NCBI RefSeq assembly: GCF_001277345.1
Contig: NZ_LIUT01000001.1
Location: 3,214,589-3,255,985, forward strand
Direction: 5' to 3'
DNA: 41,397 nt
Source: Paenibacillus solani
Lineage (GTDB): Bacteria > Bacillota > Bacilli > Paenibacillales > Paenibacillaceae
Both the position numbers and the translations under genes were made by a program. Shown one piece after another: positions 25,701 through 34,242 of this stretch. Each line of letters opens with the position of its first letter. Position 1 is the first letter of the stretch. Under the pieces are notes generated by a model. The model worked only from the letters and a program-made list of their open reading frames with translations, was not told the DNA's origin and did no database searches.

Positions 25701-27047
25701 TCATTTAGAATTCCGATATTCTTGAGGAGATTGTCCCATCTTGCGTTTAAAAAAGGTTGTAAAATACGATGGTGATTCGAACCCGACCCGGGCAGCAATT
25801 TCGTTTAGTTTCAAGCTTGTTTTCTCCATCAGTTGAATCGCCACATGCAGTTTCGTAGATTGGATATACTCTAGCAAGTTTTGACCGGTAACTTGTTTAT
25901 AGTACCTTGACAGATAGGACGGATTTAGATGAACCTCTTCGGCAATGGCAGTAAGCGACACGTCTCCGGCCAAATTATCCTCTATGTACTGATGAATTTG
26001 TTCAATAAGAATGGTCTTAAAATCTGCCTGTTCAATCCCCCCGGCTTTATGCAGCGTATCTTCAAGTCGGCTCAATTTCTCAAGCTCCAGGATCAGCATA
26101 TGCTGTCCCAATAAAGTCCGCTTAACGATCATGGAATGTATACCTTCGAATTGAAGATGGATGGATTCCCATTGGTGAAGCAAATCACCCGAAATGCCAA
26201 ATGATATGTTAACTCCGAGCAACTCCCCGCACTCGTTTTGCACAAGCTCCAGGATCCCTCTCATATAAGCGACTATACCTTGCCAATGGATCTCTTCCGT
26301 ATCTTCATAAGTTCCCCGAAAGCGATTTAGCAAGCCCATATCAGGTTGAAGCAGCCAGACGAATATTCGATCATCGTAACTCACTTCCTCACAAGAAATA
26401 GACACCGGTAGGTGGTTACGAAAAATGCGCTGAACAGACTGGGGAAGCTTGAATTTGTGCTCATCAACCCGGCGGTCTGCAACGCCTACAACAAAGAACG
26501 AGGTACGGTCCAGCGCGATACCGAAATCAATACCCCGATAGCGTTCATCTTCCAAGAGTGAAATAATGGACTCTCCACCAATCACCCTCTTCATCAGCTC
26601 TTCTTTCAAGAAGGAATTCGCGATATCCAGATGCAGCTGCGCCCTTTCCAGCTGAAGTCTTCGAAGATTCTCTTCTTCCAGCTTGCGGGCTGCCTCTTTA
26701 ACGGCCTTAAATATCGGCTCAATCCCCTCTGTTTTCAGTATGTAATTGTCCACATTTTTACGGATCGCCTCATACACATAATCAAACTCACTGTATCCCG
26801 TTAGGAAAATCACCCGGCACGACGGCCAATAGTAGACGATTTCGTCCACAAGCTGAAGCCCGTTCTTCTGAGGCATGCGAATATCGCTGATCATTATATC
26901 CAATTTGGTTTTTCTGGCGATTTCAAGCGCCTCCATGGAGGAATAAGCTTTCCGTATATCCAGTTCCAAATCGGTTTGTTCCTGGAACAGCTGCACCAAA
27001 CCATTCACAATCACAGGCTCGTCATCAACGATCAGTATTCTGTACAT
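25701..27047 (-). CDS. Response regulator with AraC-type DNA-binding domain
   Basis: 448 residues. The receiver starts YRILIVDDEP and has the phosphorylation aspartate in ISDIRMPQKNG (D55 in this numbering) and the conserved Lys in NYILKTEG. A linker follows to about 335, then two AraC helix-turn-helices starting near GDVSLTAIAEEVHLNPSYLSRY and ending FESPSYFTTFFKRKMGQS. This is the YesN-like pattern that controls carbohydrate loci. The start is ATG 27047; its gene overlaps the kinase gene by 23 bases, so translation is coupled. It most likely acts on the promoters of this locus. Confidence 0.93.
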   Translation of the reverse strand: MYRILIVDDEPVIVNGLVQLFQEQTDLELDIRKAYSSMEALEIARKTKLDIMISDIRMPQKNGLQLVDEIVYYWPSCRVIFLTGYSEFDYVYEAIRKNVDNYILKTEGIEPIFKAVKEAARKLEEENLRRLQLERAQLHLDIANSFLKEELMKRVIGGESIISLLEDERYRGIDFGIALDRTSFFVVGVADRRVDEHKFKLPQSVQRIFRNHLPVSISCEEVSYDDRIFVWLLQPDMGLLNRFRGTYEDTEEIHWQGIVAYMRGILELVQNECGELLGVNISFGISGDLLHQWESIHLQFEGIHSMIVKRTLLGQHMLILELEKLSRLEDTLHKAGGIEQADFKTILIEQIHQYIEDNLAGDVSLTAIAEEVHLNPSYLSRYYKQVTGQNLLEYIQSTKLHVAIQLMEKTSLKLNEIAARVGFESPSYFTTFFKRKMGQSPQEYRNSK

Positions 27048-28788
27048 GGTTATCATCCTCGCCCCTGTATTTTATGATGAGTACTGCCTTTAACCCTCCG
27101 TATTGACTTCGGGATACGAATAAGCCACTGCCTGACCCATATTTTAATTGGAGTCTGTTATTTACATTGATTAGACCTGTCTTCTCAACATGCTTCAAAC
27201 CCATGGCAAGGTTTCTCTGCAGCGCCTCTATATCCTCATCTGTTAAAAGAGTGCCATTGTCTTCTACCGTGATTCTAATCGTGTCTTGCCCGCATTCGGC
27301 GCCGATATAGACAACCCCACGCTGGGTACCATCCTCAAATGCATGTTCAAATACATTCTCCACGATCGGTTGAATAATCAATCTCGGTACTAATACCGTG
27401 TTCATCGAATCCGAAACTTCCTCATATTCATATGAAATCCGGTTGGAGAAGCGTATACACTGAATCTCGCAATAATCCAGCGCATGTTGATATTCTTTAA
27501 ATAGCGGAACTTCATCTGAGCCGCTTCTCGTAATGTACTGATAATAGTTTCCCAGCTTCTGTGAAAGCTCGGCTGCACTGTCTGCATCCCCCACTTTGCA
27601 CATCATATAAATATTAAAGAAGCTGTTATACAGAAAATGCGGATTGATCTGCGATTGCAGCTGCTTTAATTCCGAATGCTGAAGCGCTATTTTCTGTTCA
27701 TAATTTTCTTCAATCGAATGCTTTAGCCTGGAGACCATCCGATTAAAGCTTTGGAATATGTAAGAGAATTCGTCTCTTCTCTTTGGCTCAGCCACCAGAT
27801 CAAGATTATCTGTCTCTACCGTGCGGAAGGTCCTGACTAGCTTGGACAGAGGTCTGTGAATCATTAAATTAAGCGAATAAGAATAAAGAATCATCACTGC
27901 AATGGCGATAAAAAACGAGATATAGAGAAGGGTGTTAAACTGGCTTAAAGGACGTATGATTTCGTTCTGGTTCACGTACATAATCAAAGAAAGATTTAGA
28001 GAACTGATGAAGTTATGGGCAATAAAGTAACTTTTGCCGTTTATCTTATTGATCTCGGGAATGTCCGAATAATTCGGGTCCTGTTCTGAGATTAGCTTAA
28101 GAACTGCCGAAGAAACGATGCGGTCCTCCGAAGTCGAAAGTACATTTCCCAGATCACTGCTCCCGAGTAAAACCTCTGAGCCCTGATATAAGCTTGAGAT
28201 CTGATTCAATGCCTCCAATAGCTTATCCCTAGAGATTTCGATGTACGACCACAGTTCCCCGTTCCCCCCGGTTTCAATAAGATAAATTGAATTTCCATCC
28301 CTGTAGAAGGAGGGCTTTTCCTTTGTATTAAGCAATGAGGCAATGGCTTCGAATTCCTCATTAGGTGTGGCCGTAATCCCTGTTTTACCTGAGATTGTTT
28401 TTTTCAGAGACTTAACGTATACACCAGCATTGACAACATAATCACTGGAGTCGATCATTTGATTCAACAGATAATAAGCGTTATCAATCATTTCTATCTG
28501 ATCGAATCCCTCAAGACTGCCGCCCCGAAAGCTTAATTTCTGGATATTCTTATCTTCTTGAAATTGCAATTGCTGATTGCGAATGAAATAAATCTCTTTA
28601 TCCAATTGTTTGGAATAGAAAGATGCCCCTGCCAGAGAAGAATCCAGGATTGCGTTTTTGGTAAAGGACATCCCTTTATAATTCACCCAAATATTTACCG
28701 AGATCAGTGGGATCAGCATGACGATAAACACAATAACGACTTTCTGATAGACAAACCATTTTACCTTCCCAGTATCTCGAAGCTTCAT
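27025..28788 (-). CDS. Sensor histidine kinase, YesM/LytS-like
   Basis: 587 residues. TM1 at about 11-33, an extracytoplasmic domain to about 280, TM2 at 286-308, then a HAMP-like region with HRPLSKLVRTFR. The phosphoacceptor segment LKQLQSQINPHFLYN has H384 and defines the His_kinase (PF06580) group. The ATPase part shows QPIVENVFEHAFED (N box) and VEDNGTLLTD. It would sense a sugar-related signal outside the cell and phosphorylate the partner regulator. GGGGGAAA precedes the ATG. A terminator at 28844 separates it from the GH123-like gene upstream, so kinase and regulator have their own promoter. Confidence 0.93.
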   Translation of the reverse strand: MKLRDTGKVKWFVYQKVVIVFIVMLIPLISVNIWVNYKGMSFTKNAILDSSLAGASFYSKQLDKEIYFIRNQQLQFQEDKNIQKLSFRGGSLEGFDQIEMIDNAYYLLNQMIDSSDYVVNAGVYVKSLKKTISGKTGITATPNEEFEAIASLLNTKEKPSFYRDGNSIYLIETGGNGELWSYIEISRDKLLEALNQISSLYQGSEVLLGSSDLGNVLSTSEDRIVSSAVLKLISEQDPNYSDIPEINKINGKSYFIAHNFISSLNLSLIMYVNQNEIIRPLSQFNTLLYISFFIAIAVMILYSYSLNLMIHRPLSKLVRTFRTVETDNLDLVAEPKRRDEFSYIFQSFNRMVSRLKHSIEENYEQKIALQHSELKQLQSQINPHFLYNSFFNIYMMCKVGDADSAAELSQKLGNYYQYITRSGSDEVPLFKEYQHALDYCEIQCIRFSNRISYEYEEVSDSMNTVLVPRLIIQPIVENVFEHAFEDGTQRGVVYIGAECGQDTIRITVEDNGTLLTDEDIEALQRNLAMGLKHVEKTGLINVNNRLQLKYGSGSGLFVSRSQYGGLKAVLIIKYRGEDDNHVQNTDR

Positions 28789-28843
28789 GTTTTCCCCCCT
28801 AATTGCTAGCTCTTCCTCTCTATTTCAAAACCCAAGGAAAAAT

Positions 28844-28894
28844 AAAAAGCACGTGACCTGCCCGGATTTCCCCTGCAAAATCATCGTGCTTTTT
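28844..28894 (-). terminator. Intrinsic terminator after the DUF4091 gene
   Basis: AAAAAGCACG (28844-28853) pairs with CGTGCTTTTT (28885-28894). On the minus strand the stem is followed by TTTTTATTTTT. It ends the transcript of the metallophosphoesterase and DUF4091 genes before the two-component genes. Confidence 0.8.
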
Positions 28895-28924
28895 GGCTTG
28901 CTCCAGTTAGAGCTGTCTTCCAGG

Positions 28925-30592
28925 TTAGCCGTTAGAGTTATTATTAATCACAGCATTGATTTGTTCGCGTTTGCGAATATACCACTCCGAGCTATGTGGA
29001 TAAACGGTTAACGATATCTCTTCCTGGAGATCTTCTTCCAATAGGGCAATGACTCCTTCACGGCCCAGCTTTGTCTCCAACAGCTCAAGGGCGCGCAAGT
29101 CCTGGAGCGCTTCGGTTAGCACTTCCAGACGGATCGATTCAATCGGTCCTTCTTCACCTGGATACACCAGGAACGGATCACCTGCCGGAAATCCCCCTCC
29201 TGCATCCGTAACCTGGAACGGGTTAATGGGGTATTTGGAAAACTGTGAATACCAAAAGTTATATCCCCAGTGTAAAAAGCCTTTTAAATTCAGTTTATAC
29301 AGCTGGATACCCAGCGCACGATTACGCGCGGAAGGCATATGGAAGAAGCGGTTAGACACTTTCTTATACTGTGCACAACAATAATAAGTCCATAACCCCT
29401 CGACTCCGTGGTCTAGAAACGGCTGGATATCGTTGCTGGCCGGGATCGGATGTTCGATTAACCCGCTTCGATAAAAATCGTAATCCGATAGCGCATCAAT
29501 CATAGGAAAATCCTTCAGGATAGGCTTAACAAGCTCACTGGCTGCGCGATAAGTGTCTAGATCCCCGAGGCCTGGTTCATCAGACAGATGGAAAAACACT
29601 CGCTCCCGAAGTTCATGGTCATCGATAAACCGGATTAACTCATGCAAAAACGAGGTGATGAATGCGGTATATTCCGGGTCCCGTGAATCGGTATTCCATC
29701 CAAAAAGCTGCTTGAATTGTCCGTCTACGGTCGCCATAATCTTTGGAGCATGCTTCGCCCCCCATTGCGTAAACAAATGTGAGAACTCCACATATTTCAC
29801 ACCGCAACGATTGCATAAATCTACCCAGCGTTCCAACCGGTCAAATGAAAAATGATAGTTTCCGGTTGACAACTCTACATCCACAAGCTGAACCGTCGGA
29901 CGCTCCCCTCCAATTTCCGTATCGAGAGGCGGCGTAAACAACGGTGTCAAAATCATATTCATTCCGTGGTTGACAGCTGTTCGTATGTACTGTTCAATCC
30001 GTTCCCAGTGCGGCTCACTAAACACATCCACCCCGTAGTGTGTCGACAAGCAATCCACATGAAACCACTCCGTATGGATCAGCGTCTGTTCCGGCAGGGC
30101 GGCAGCGATCACTTCCAGCTTAAATGTTTCCAGAGCCAATGATTTCCCTTGACTGTCAGTGATCTTCACCGATATATCAAAAGCACCTGCCTCAGCATCA
30201 ACGGGAATATCCACGGAAACCCATATGGACCGCCATTGATGCGGATAGCCGGTCAGTCCTCTTTCATTATTCAGTGGAACGAGTGGATCGGGATATAATC
30301 CCGGCGTCGTTCGCAGTACGAACTCGTCGGCATCATGATAGTTGATAAACTCTGCAGGGGCCAGTTCCACCGTACGAAGCGAGATATACGCCTGAAGCTC
30401 TGACTCCACATGGACCTGAAGCGATCTCATATGAACTTGAGCGCGATAAGCCACCTGAAATGAATAGGTTTCTCCACGCAAACAGGAACCTGAAGCTTGA
30501 GGTGGTGCCTCTAATTCATCGTCCGCAAACACTTTTATCAATGAACTGACGATTCTCGTTTCCAATGGATCTGCCAATGGTTTTGTCTGCAA
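28925..30592 (-). CDS. DUF4091/GH123-like glycoside hydrolase
   Basis: 555 residues. An N-terminal beta-rich domain (to about 165) is followed by a TIM-barrel with TEWFHVDCLSTHYG, then a DUF4091 C-terminal part with SSEWYIRKREQ. The key stretch RVFFHLSDEPG carries an Asp-Glu pair at 338-339. In GH123 beta-N-acetylgalactosaminidases such as NgaP of Paenibacillus, a DE pair is the catalytic site for substrate-assisted hydrolysis. GH123 proteins carry DUF4091, so this is a strong family-level suggestion, but activity on GalNAc is inferred. TTG start with GGAGGAG. There is no signal peptide, so it is cytoplasmic. It follows the metallophosphoesterase gene after about 115 bases. Confidence 0.85.
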   Translation of the reverse strand: MQTKPLADPLETRIVSSLIKVFADDELEAPPQASGSCLRGETYSFQVAYRAQVHMRSLQVHVESELQAYISLRTVELAPAEFINYHDADEFVLRTTPGLYPDPLVPLNNERGLTGYPHQWRSIWVSVDIPVDAEAGAFDISVKITDSQGKSLALETFKLEVIAAALPEQTLIHTEWFHVDCLSTHYGVDVFSEPHWERIEQYIRTAVNHGMNMILTPLFTPPLDTEIGGERPTVQLVDVELSTGNYHFSFDRLERWVDLCNRCGVKYVEFSHLFTQWGAKHAPKIMATVDGQFKQLFGWNTDSRDPEYTAFITSFLHELIRFIDDHELRERVFFHLSDEPGLGDLDTYRAASELVKPILKDFPMIDALSDYDFYRSGLIEHPIPASNDIQPFLDHGVEGLWTYYCCAQYKKVSNRFFHMPSARNRALGIQLYKLNLKGFLHWGYNFWYSQFSKYPINPFQVTDAGGGFPAGDPFLVYPGEEGPIESIRLEVLTEALQDLRALELLETKLGREGVIALLEEDLQEEISLTVYPHSSEWYIRKREQINAVINNNSNG

Positions 30593-30707
30593 TTAAATCT
30601 CCTCCATAATACGAATAATAAACTAATATTCATTAGGTGTGTCTCCATCCACCAGTCCAGCGTAACCCATGACGCCGAGTCGAGCCAGCCAGGGGCCCAT
30701 CCGTTCT

Positions 30708-31667
30708 TCAAATATCAGGCGAATGCACCGGCAATTCTGCAATTCGTCCATCGTTTTGACGGATCCAAGTCTCGAATTGTCGCTCCCCTGCCTTTAACCG
30801 AATGACTCTTGCGCCTGTCGGGAATTTATCCTTACGTATGCCGTCTTCGTAACTAACATAACGCGTTGAACGACCATAACACAGACGTATGCCGTGCAGT
30901 GTGCCGCAGTAATCATTCGCATGATCATGACCAACGAACGTGCCCATGACATCACCCATTTCCAGCATAGCAGCAAAAAAGCCAGAGTTTATCCGCGGCG
31001 AACTAATCCCTTCATAGCAGTGGCCTTCGCACACTTTCGTGTTCCACACTTCTGCATACTCGGGCAGAGGAATATGGAAAAATGCCAGTGCAGGCAGAGG
31101 TGTTCCGCTATTTTGCTCGGCCAACTTCCCGGATTCGGACACATACCACTCGATCTGATCACGGCGAATCCAGTCATAGCCTCCAACCCCTTCCAGGGGG
31201 GATTAATCGCCGCTATCAAGGAAAAACAATGCAGCCGCCGGTTTCCCAGACAAATCTTCTACCGTCAGCACATAATTTCCCGCTCCGCTCATTCCCAGAG
31301 GATCTTCTTTTGCAACGCAATAGGGATGAAGCAGCTGCTCCTCATGCATTCTTTTGCGAGATATTCGTCCTTCCGAATCATGGTTGCCGAACACCGCCGC
31401 CCAGGGCACACGCTTTTCTTCCGCGACAGCGATCGCACTGCGTAATGACTGAAGCGGATCTTTACTTCTTGCACTTGCCGTCAAATCACCAGCAAAAACA
31501 ACAAGATCCGGCTGCTCAAGCGAAATAATCCTCTCCATGGTCGCCTTCGTTATCGAATCAAGAAGTGGCGTCTCCGGGTCGTGATCCTCATCGTCAATAA
31601 ACTCCATATCCGAAAACTGTACAATGACAAATGTTCCGTCATCGCGAAATTTCAGCTTTTTTTCCAA
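30708..31667 (-). pseudogene. Metallophosphoesterase interrupted by one stop codon
   Basis: One frame encodes a calcineurin-like phosphoesterase of 319 codons, with a single TAA at 31203-31205 (codon 155). The N-part carries VVFAGDLT (GD motif) and AVFGNHDSEG (GNHD). The C-part, directly in frame after the stop, has AFFHIPLPEY and GHDHANDYCGT. The stop replaces the residue in FLDSGD-x-SPL, usually Tyr, so a TAT/TAC to TAA change is likely. The first metal motif has SDME where DxH is common. I start it at TTG 31667 with GAGGTG nine bases upstream; upstream residues do not fit the family. It heads the glycan operon. Confidence 0.85.
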
Positions 31668-31813
31668 TGTTATACACACCTCTTTCACAGAATCTTTCCA
31701 ATCCCCTGAGCTAACTAAAATGGCAGCACAATCCCAAACACTAAATTTTATCGCTGATTTATAGATGTCGATGCTCGTCATTAAATCAACGATGGAGCCA
31801 TCGAAGCAACACA

Positions 31814-31842
31814 AATACTGGTAAAATTGAAAGCGCATTCAA
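31814..31842 (-). promoter_or_regulatory. Putative promoter with shared operator-like sequence
   Basis: On the minus strand TTGAAT (31837-31842), 17 bases, AGTATT (31814-31819; a poor -10). The -35 box runs into GCGCTTTC, giving TTGAATGCGCTTTCAA, which is near-palindromic and one mismatch from a cre site. It aligns base for base in position with the promoter at 25637. Confidence 0.45.
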
Positions 31843-31933
31843 ATATACCATGGAGAAAACCGGTATTGTGTTGGGTAATATGATTTTATATTTGGTTGTG
31901 TGTTTTCGTGTGGTTTTCTGTTGTTGTTAGGCT

Positions 31934-31962
31934 AGTTTATATTTGGAGTCTTTGATTGTCAA
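31934..31962 (-). promoter_or_regulatory. Alternative sigma-A promoter for the metallophosphoesterase gene
   Basis: TTGACA (31957-31962, perfect -35), 17 bases, TAAACT (31934-31939, 4 of 6). If this is the main promoter, the operator-like sequence at 31827 lies downstream, about 95 bases after the -10, as a roadblock-type position. Confidence 0.45.
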
Positions 31963-32086
31963 TCCACTAAATATCACAGTTTTTTGTTTTTGTTTAACCC
32001 TTCTAGCTTGTAACGCTTGAAATATGCAACTATGCTATTAATACCCCGTTGTGAAGATAATTTTTTCTTTCTTCGTCCACGACATC

Positions 32087-33094
32087 CTACTTTACAAGGA
32101 ACTCAAACTCCGTATATTTTTCTGCCCACTCCGTAAAGGATAAACTCTCATCCCAAGTTACATCACCGGTTGCCTTGGCACATCCCCAATCCATCACCCT
32201 TTGATGAAGCATATGAACTTTATATCTTGCAATGAAGTTTTCTTTGTGTTCACAATGATTGAAATACTCTCTGATAAAAAGCCTGGCAAGTTCTTCTTCC
32301 TCTTCATCTATGTACATGGTAACTATTCTAGGCAGATCAGCTACGCTATCGCCAAAATACCCTGTTGTAAAATCAAAGATTCCACTTAATATCCAGTCCT
32401 CAGCTGATCGCTGAACCAGTACATTGTCTGCCTTAAAATCACCCATTACAAATGTGGGCGAACTTAGAGCATTAAACGCTTCTTCACTCATCCATAATAA
32501 TTTCTCTACCCATTCAATATCTTTACAAGTAATTACGGAATACTTCTTTGCATCTTCCAACCAATATTTTATCCGATCATAAAGCCAAGTTTTATAGGTG
32601 CCATTGAACGGTCTAATACATTGGGTCGTTGGATCAAATTCACCAAAGTGTTCAACCTTCCACTGATGTAACTCACATAAAGTGTTTGCTAACAGTTTAG
32701 CAATTTGCTTCTCTTCTTCTTTGTTAATTTTGTTTGTTAAGTTTTGATCGTTGATGTGCTTTCCAGGAAGTTTCGGCATAATGGCGTAGTTCCAACCAAA
32801 TATATCATGGCGTTCATCTACTATGTATGGGGTAGCAACGGGTAGGCTTGTTAACTTGTTTAAGCTTTCCACATTAAATTTTTCCTCAAGAAATTGCCCT
32901 TCATATAAAGGGTTTCCTTTTAGCACATATTCTCCTAGATCCGAACTAACAAAGATCGTTTGCTTGCCTACACCATGAGAAGTTTCTCGAACCCCTATAA
33001 GGCTGCCTAAATTAAAACGATCTAGTACCGCCTGTACTTGCAGATTCGTTATTGCTCCAATTCCATTTGCAGAGAAAAATATTTTAGTGGTCAT
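32087..33094 (-). CDS. Aminoglycoside phosphotransferase-family protein
   Basis: 335 residues, APH/choline-kinase fold. The catalytic loop reads FVMGDFKADNVLV: the catalytic Asp and the Asn are present, but the position usually held by His (HGD) is Met. The metal motif is IFDFTTGYFGDS, and VADLPRIV follows as in other members. The N-part has GVRETSHGVGKQTIF and EYVLKGNP with the ATP-binding Lys. The ATG has AGGAG. It follows GrpB by 29 bases and may be cotranscribed with it. Substrate unknown; the catalytic machinery looks complete apart from that His. Confidence 0.85.
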   Translation of the reverse strand: MTTKIFFSANGIGAITNLQVQAVLDRFNLGSLIGVRETSHGVGKQTIFVSSDLGEYVLKGNPLYEGQFLEEKFNVESLNKLTSLPVATPYIVDERHDIFGWNYAIMPKLPGKHINDQNLTNKINKEEEKQIAKLLANTLCELHQWKVEHFGEFDPTTQCIRPFNGTYKTWLYDRIKYWLEDAKKYSVITCKDIEWVEKLLWMSEEAFNALSSPTFVMGDFKADNVLVQRSAEDWILSGIFDFTTGYFGDSVADLPRIVTMYIDEEEEELARLFIREYFNHCEHKENFIARYKVHMLHQRVMDWGCAKATGDVTWDESLSFTEWAEKYTEFEFLVK

Positions 33095-33123
33095 TAGCTA
33101 ACTCCTAACTATCAGAATCTTTG

Positions 33124-33654
33124 TTATTGCTGATTACCTATAATGTCTCTTGTATATGCCCTATTAATTATTCCCTTAATAAAATCAGCCTTACCATCCG
33201 TATATCCCACTCTATCATGTTTATATTGTTCTGCGAGTTTCTTTTTAAGAGTATAATACTCATTCTTTATTTCAGGATTTTTCTTTAAAAAATCTCTAAA
33301 TAATATGTTATCGTTCCAATTCTTCCCCTGATATTTATACACATGTAGATGATGCGTTCCTGCTCTCCACTGTCCTCTTCTAAAAAATAACCGCTCAGGA
33401 AATTCTGGTTTGTTGACATACTCATAACCGATGTCATATAAGTTTCTTATATAAGTTTCGTCAATTAATTCTAGACTGGAAACTCCGGCCATACTGTCAA
33501 TTATTGGCTTCGAACCCAGCCCCGGAATCGAAGTACTCCCTATATGTTCGATAACTACTTGAAGATCACTTAAGGCATTAATTATTTTTATCTTTTCCTC
33601 TTCAAACTCACGGCTCCAATTTGGATTGTATTCATCTACAATGACTTCTTCCAT
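33124..33654 (-). CDS. GrpB-family (UPF0157) protein
   Basis: 176 residues of the GrpB/UPF0157 family, which has a nucleotidyltransferase-like fold. VIVDEYNPNWSREFEEEK opens the domain, EHIGSTSIPGLGSKPIIDSM is the defining motif and HHLHVYKYQG follows. The start is ATG 33654 with GGAG; an open frame reaching 33711 lacks a site. Its role is not known in general; family members may transfer nucleotides to small molecules. It lies directly ahead of a phosphotransferase gene. A terminator at 33730 is upstream. Confidence 0.88.
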   Translation of the reverse strand: MEEVIVDEYNPNWSREFEEEKIKIINALSDLQVVIEHIGSTSIPGLGSKPIIDSMAGVSSLELIDETYIRNLYDIGYEYVNKPEFPERLFFRRGQWRAGTHHLHVYKYQGKNWNDNILFRDFLKKNPEIKNEYYTLKKKLAEQYKHDRVGYTDGKADFIKGIINRAYTRDIIGNQQ

Positions 33655-33729
33655 TCTCTTCAACTCCAACTTTCTTGAATTTGTTACCCTGTTACAACTT
33701 TTCCTGATCAAGTATTTGTATTCACCAAA

Positions 33730-33768
33730 TGACCCTGCCTTAGATAACTCTTATCTAAAACAGGGTCA
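33730..33768 (-). terminator. Intrinsic terminator with TTAGATA/TATCTAA core
   Basis: TGACCCTG (33730-33737) pairs with CAGGGTCA (33761-33768), with inner CTTAGATAA / TTATCTAA. Its inner core is the same as at 3176 and 7599. It ends transcripts from the DUF4180 gene at 33877. Confidence 0.72.
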
Positions 33769-33876
33769 CTATCACCTGGATACACTAGAAGCTGATTTGT
33801 AATTTCTCCATTCACCGTCTTTAGCACACTAGCGCTTGTACGACAGGCTTAGCCAGTTCAAGGTTGTCGCATGAAC

Positions 33877-34242
33877 TTAAACCCTGCTTAATTTTTCACT
33901 AGCCTCGTCCTCATTGGACAAGAAAAATATATCGTTTCCCTTATTGCTTTCATATATAAAATCCTTCAGGCTTTTACTTGTATAACTTGAGAAATCACCA
34001 ATTATCGCAATTTTTGTTTGATAATTAATGAACTTTTGAAGGATTTCTCCAGCAAGAGGCGTTTTTAAGTCGAAAAAATCTTCACATATTGCTGATTTGT
34101 CTAACACGATTCGATTGCAGCCTACTTCATAACTAACAGTTGCCATTAAATCCAAGGCAGACTGGACATCGGTAATAAGCACTTCATTACTAGTAACAAT
34201 GGCAATCTCTATTCCATTCTGTTCAATTTTTCTTATATTCAT
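33877..34242 (-). CDS. DUF4180 protein
   Basis: 121 residues with the DUF4180 pattern: MNIRKIEQNGIEIAIVTSNE, then RIVLDKSAICEDFFDLKTPL and KIAIIGDFSSYTSKSLKDFI. The family is a small alpha/beta fold with no known activity. The ATG (34242) has CGGAGG upstream and overlaps the TGA of the DUF4259 gene as ATGA, so translation is coupled and the pair is a two-gene operon. A conserved FFDL motif suggests a ligand site, but this is speculative. Confidence 0.8.
   Translation of the reverse strand: MNIRKIEQNGIEIAIVTSNEVLITDVQSALDLMATVSYEVGCNRIVLDKSAICEDFFDLKTPLAGEILQKFINYQTKIAIIGDFSSYTSKSLKDFIYESNKGNDIFFLSNEDEASEKLSRV

Larger units (their letters stand above)
31668..32086. other. Upstream region of the glycan locus
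   Basis: 420 bases without a gene, AT-rich. It separates the GC-richer glycan block from the AT-rich right arm. It holds two candidate promoters for the metallophosphoesterase gene (see 31814 and 31934) and an operator-like sequence. A run of G and T with TTGTGTTTTCGTG near 31900 has no clear role. Confidence 0.5.

Noticed and set aside
30708..31838. Two separate small phosphoesterase genes
   Set aside because: Both parts are in the same frame, and the family motifs continue directly across the single stop, so this is one interrupted gene. The N-terminal extension above 31667 does not fit the family.
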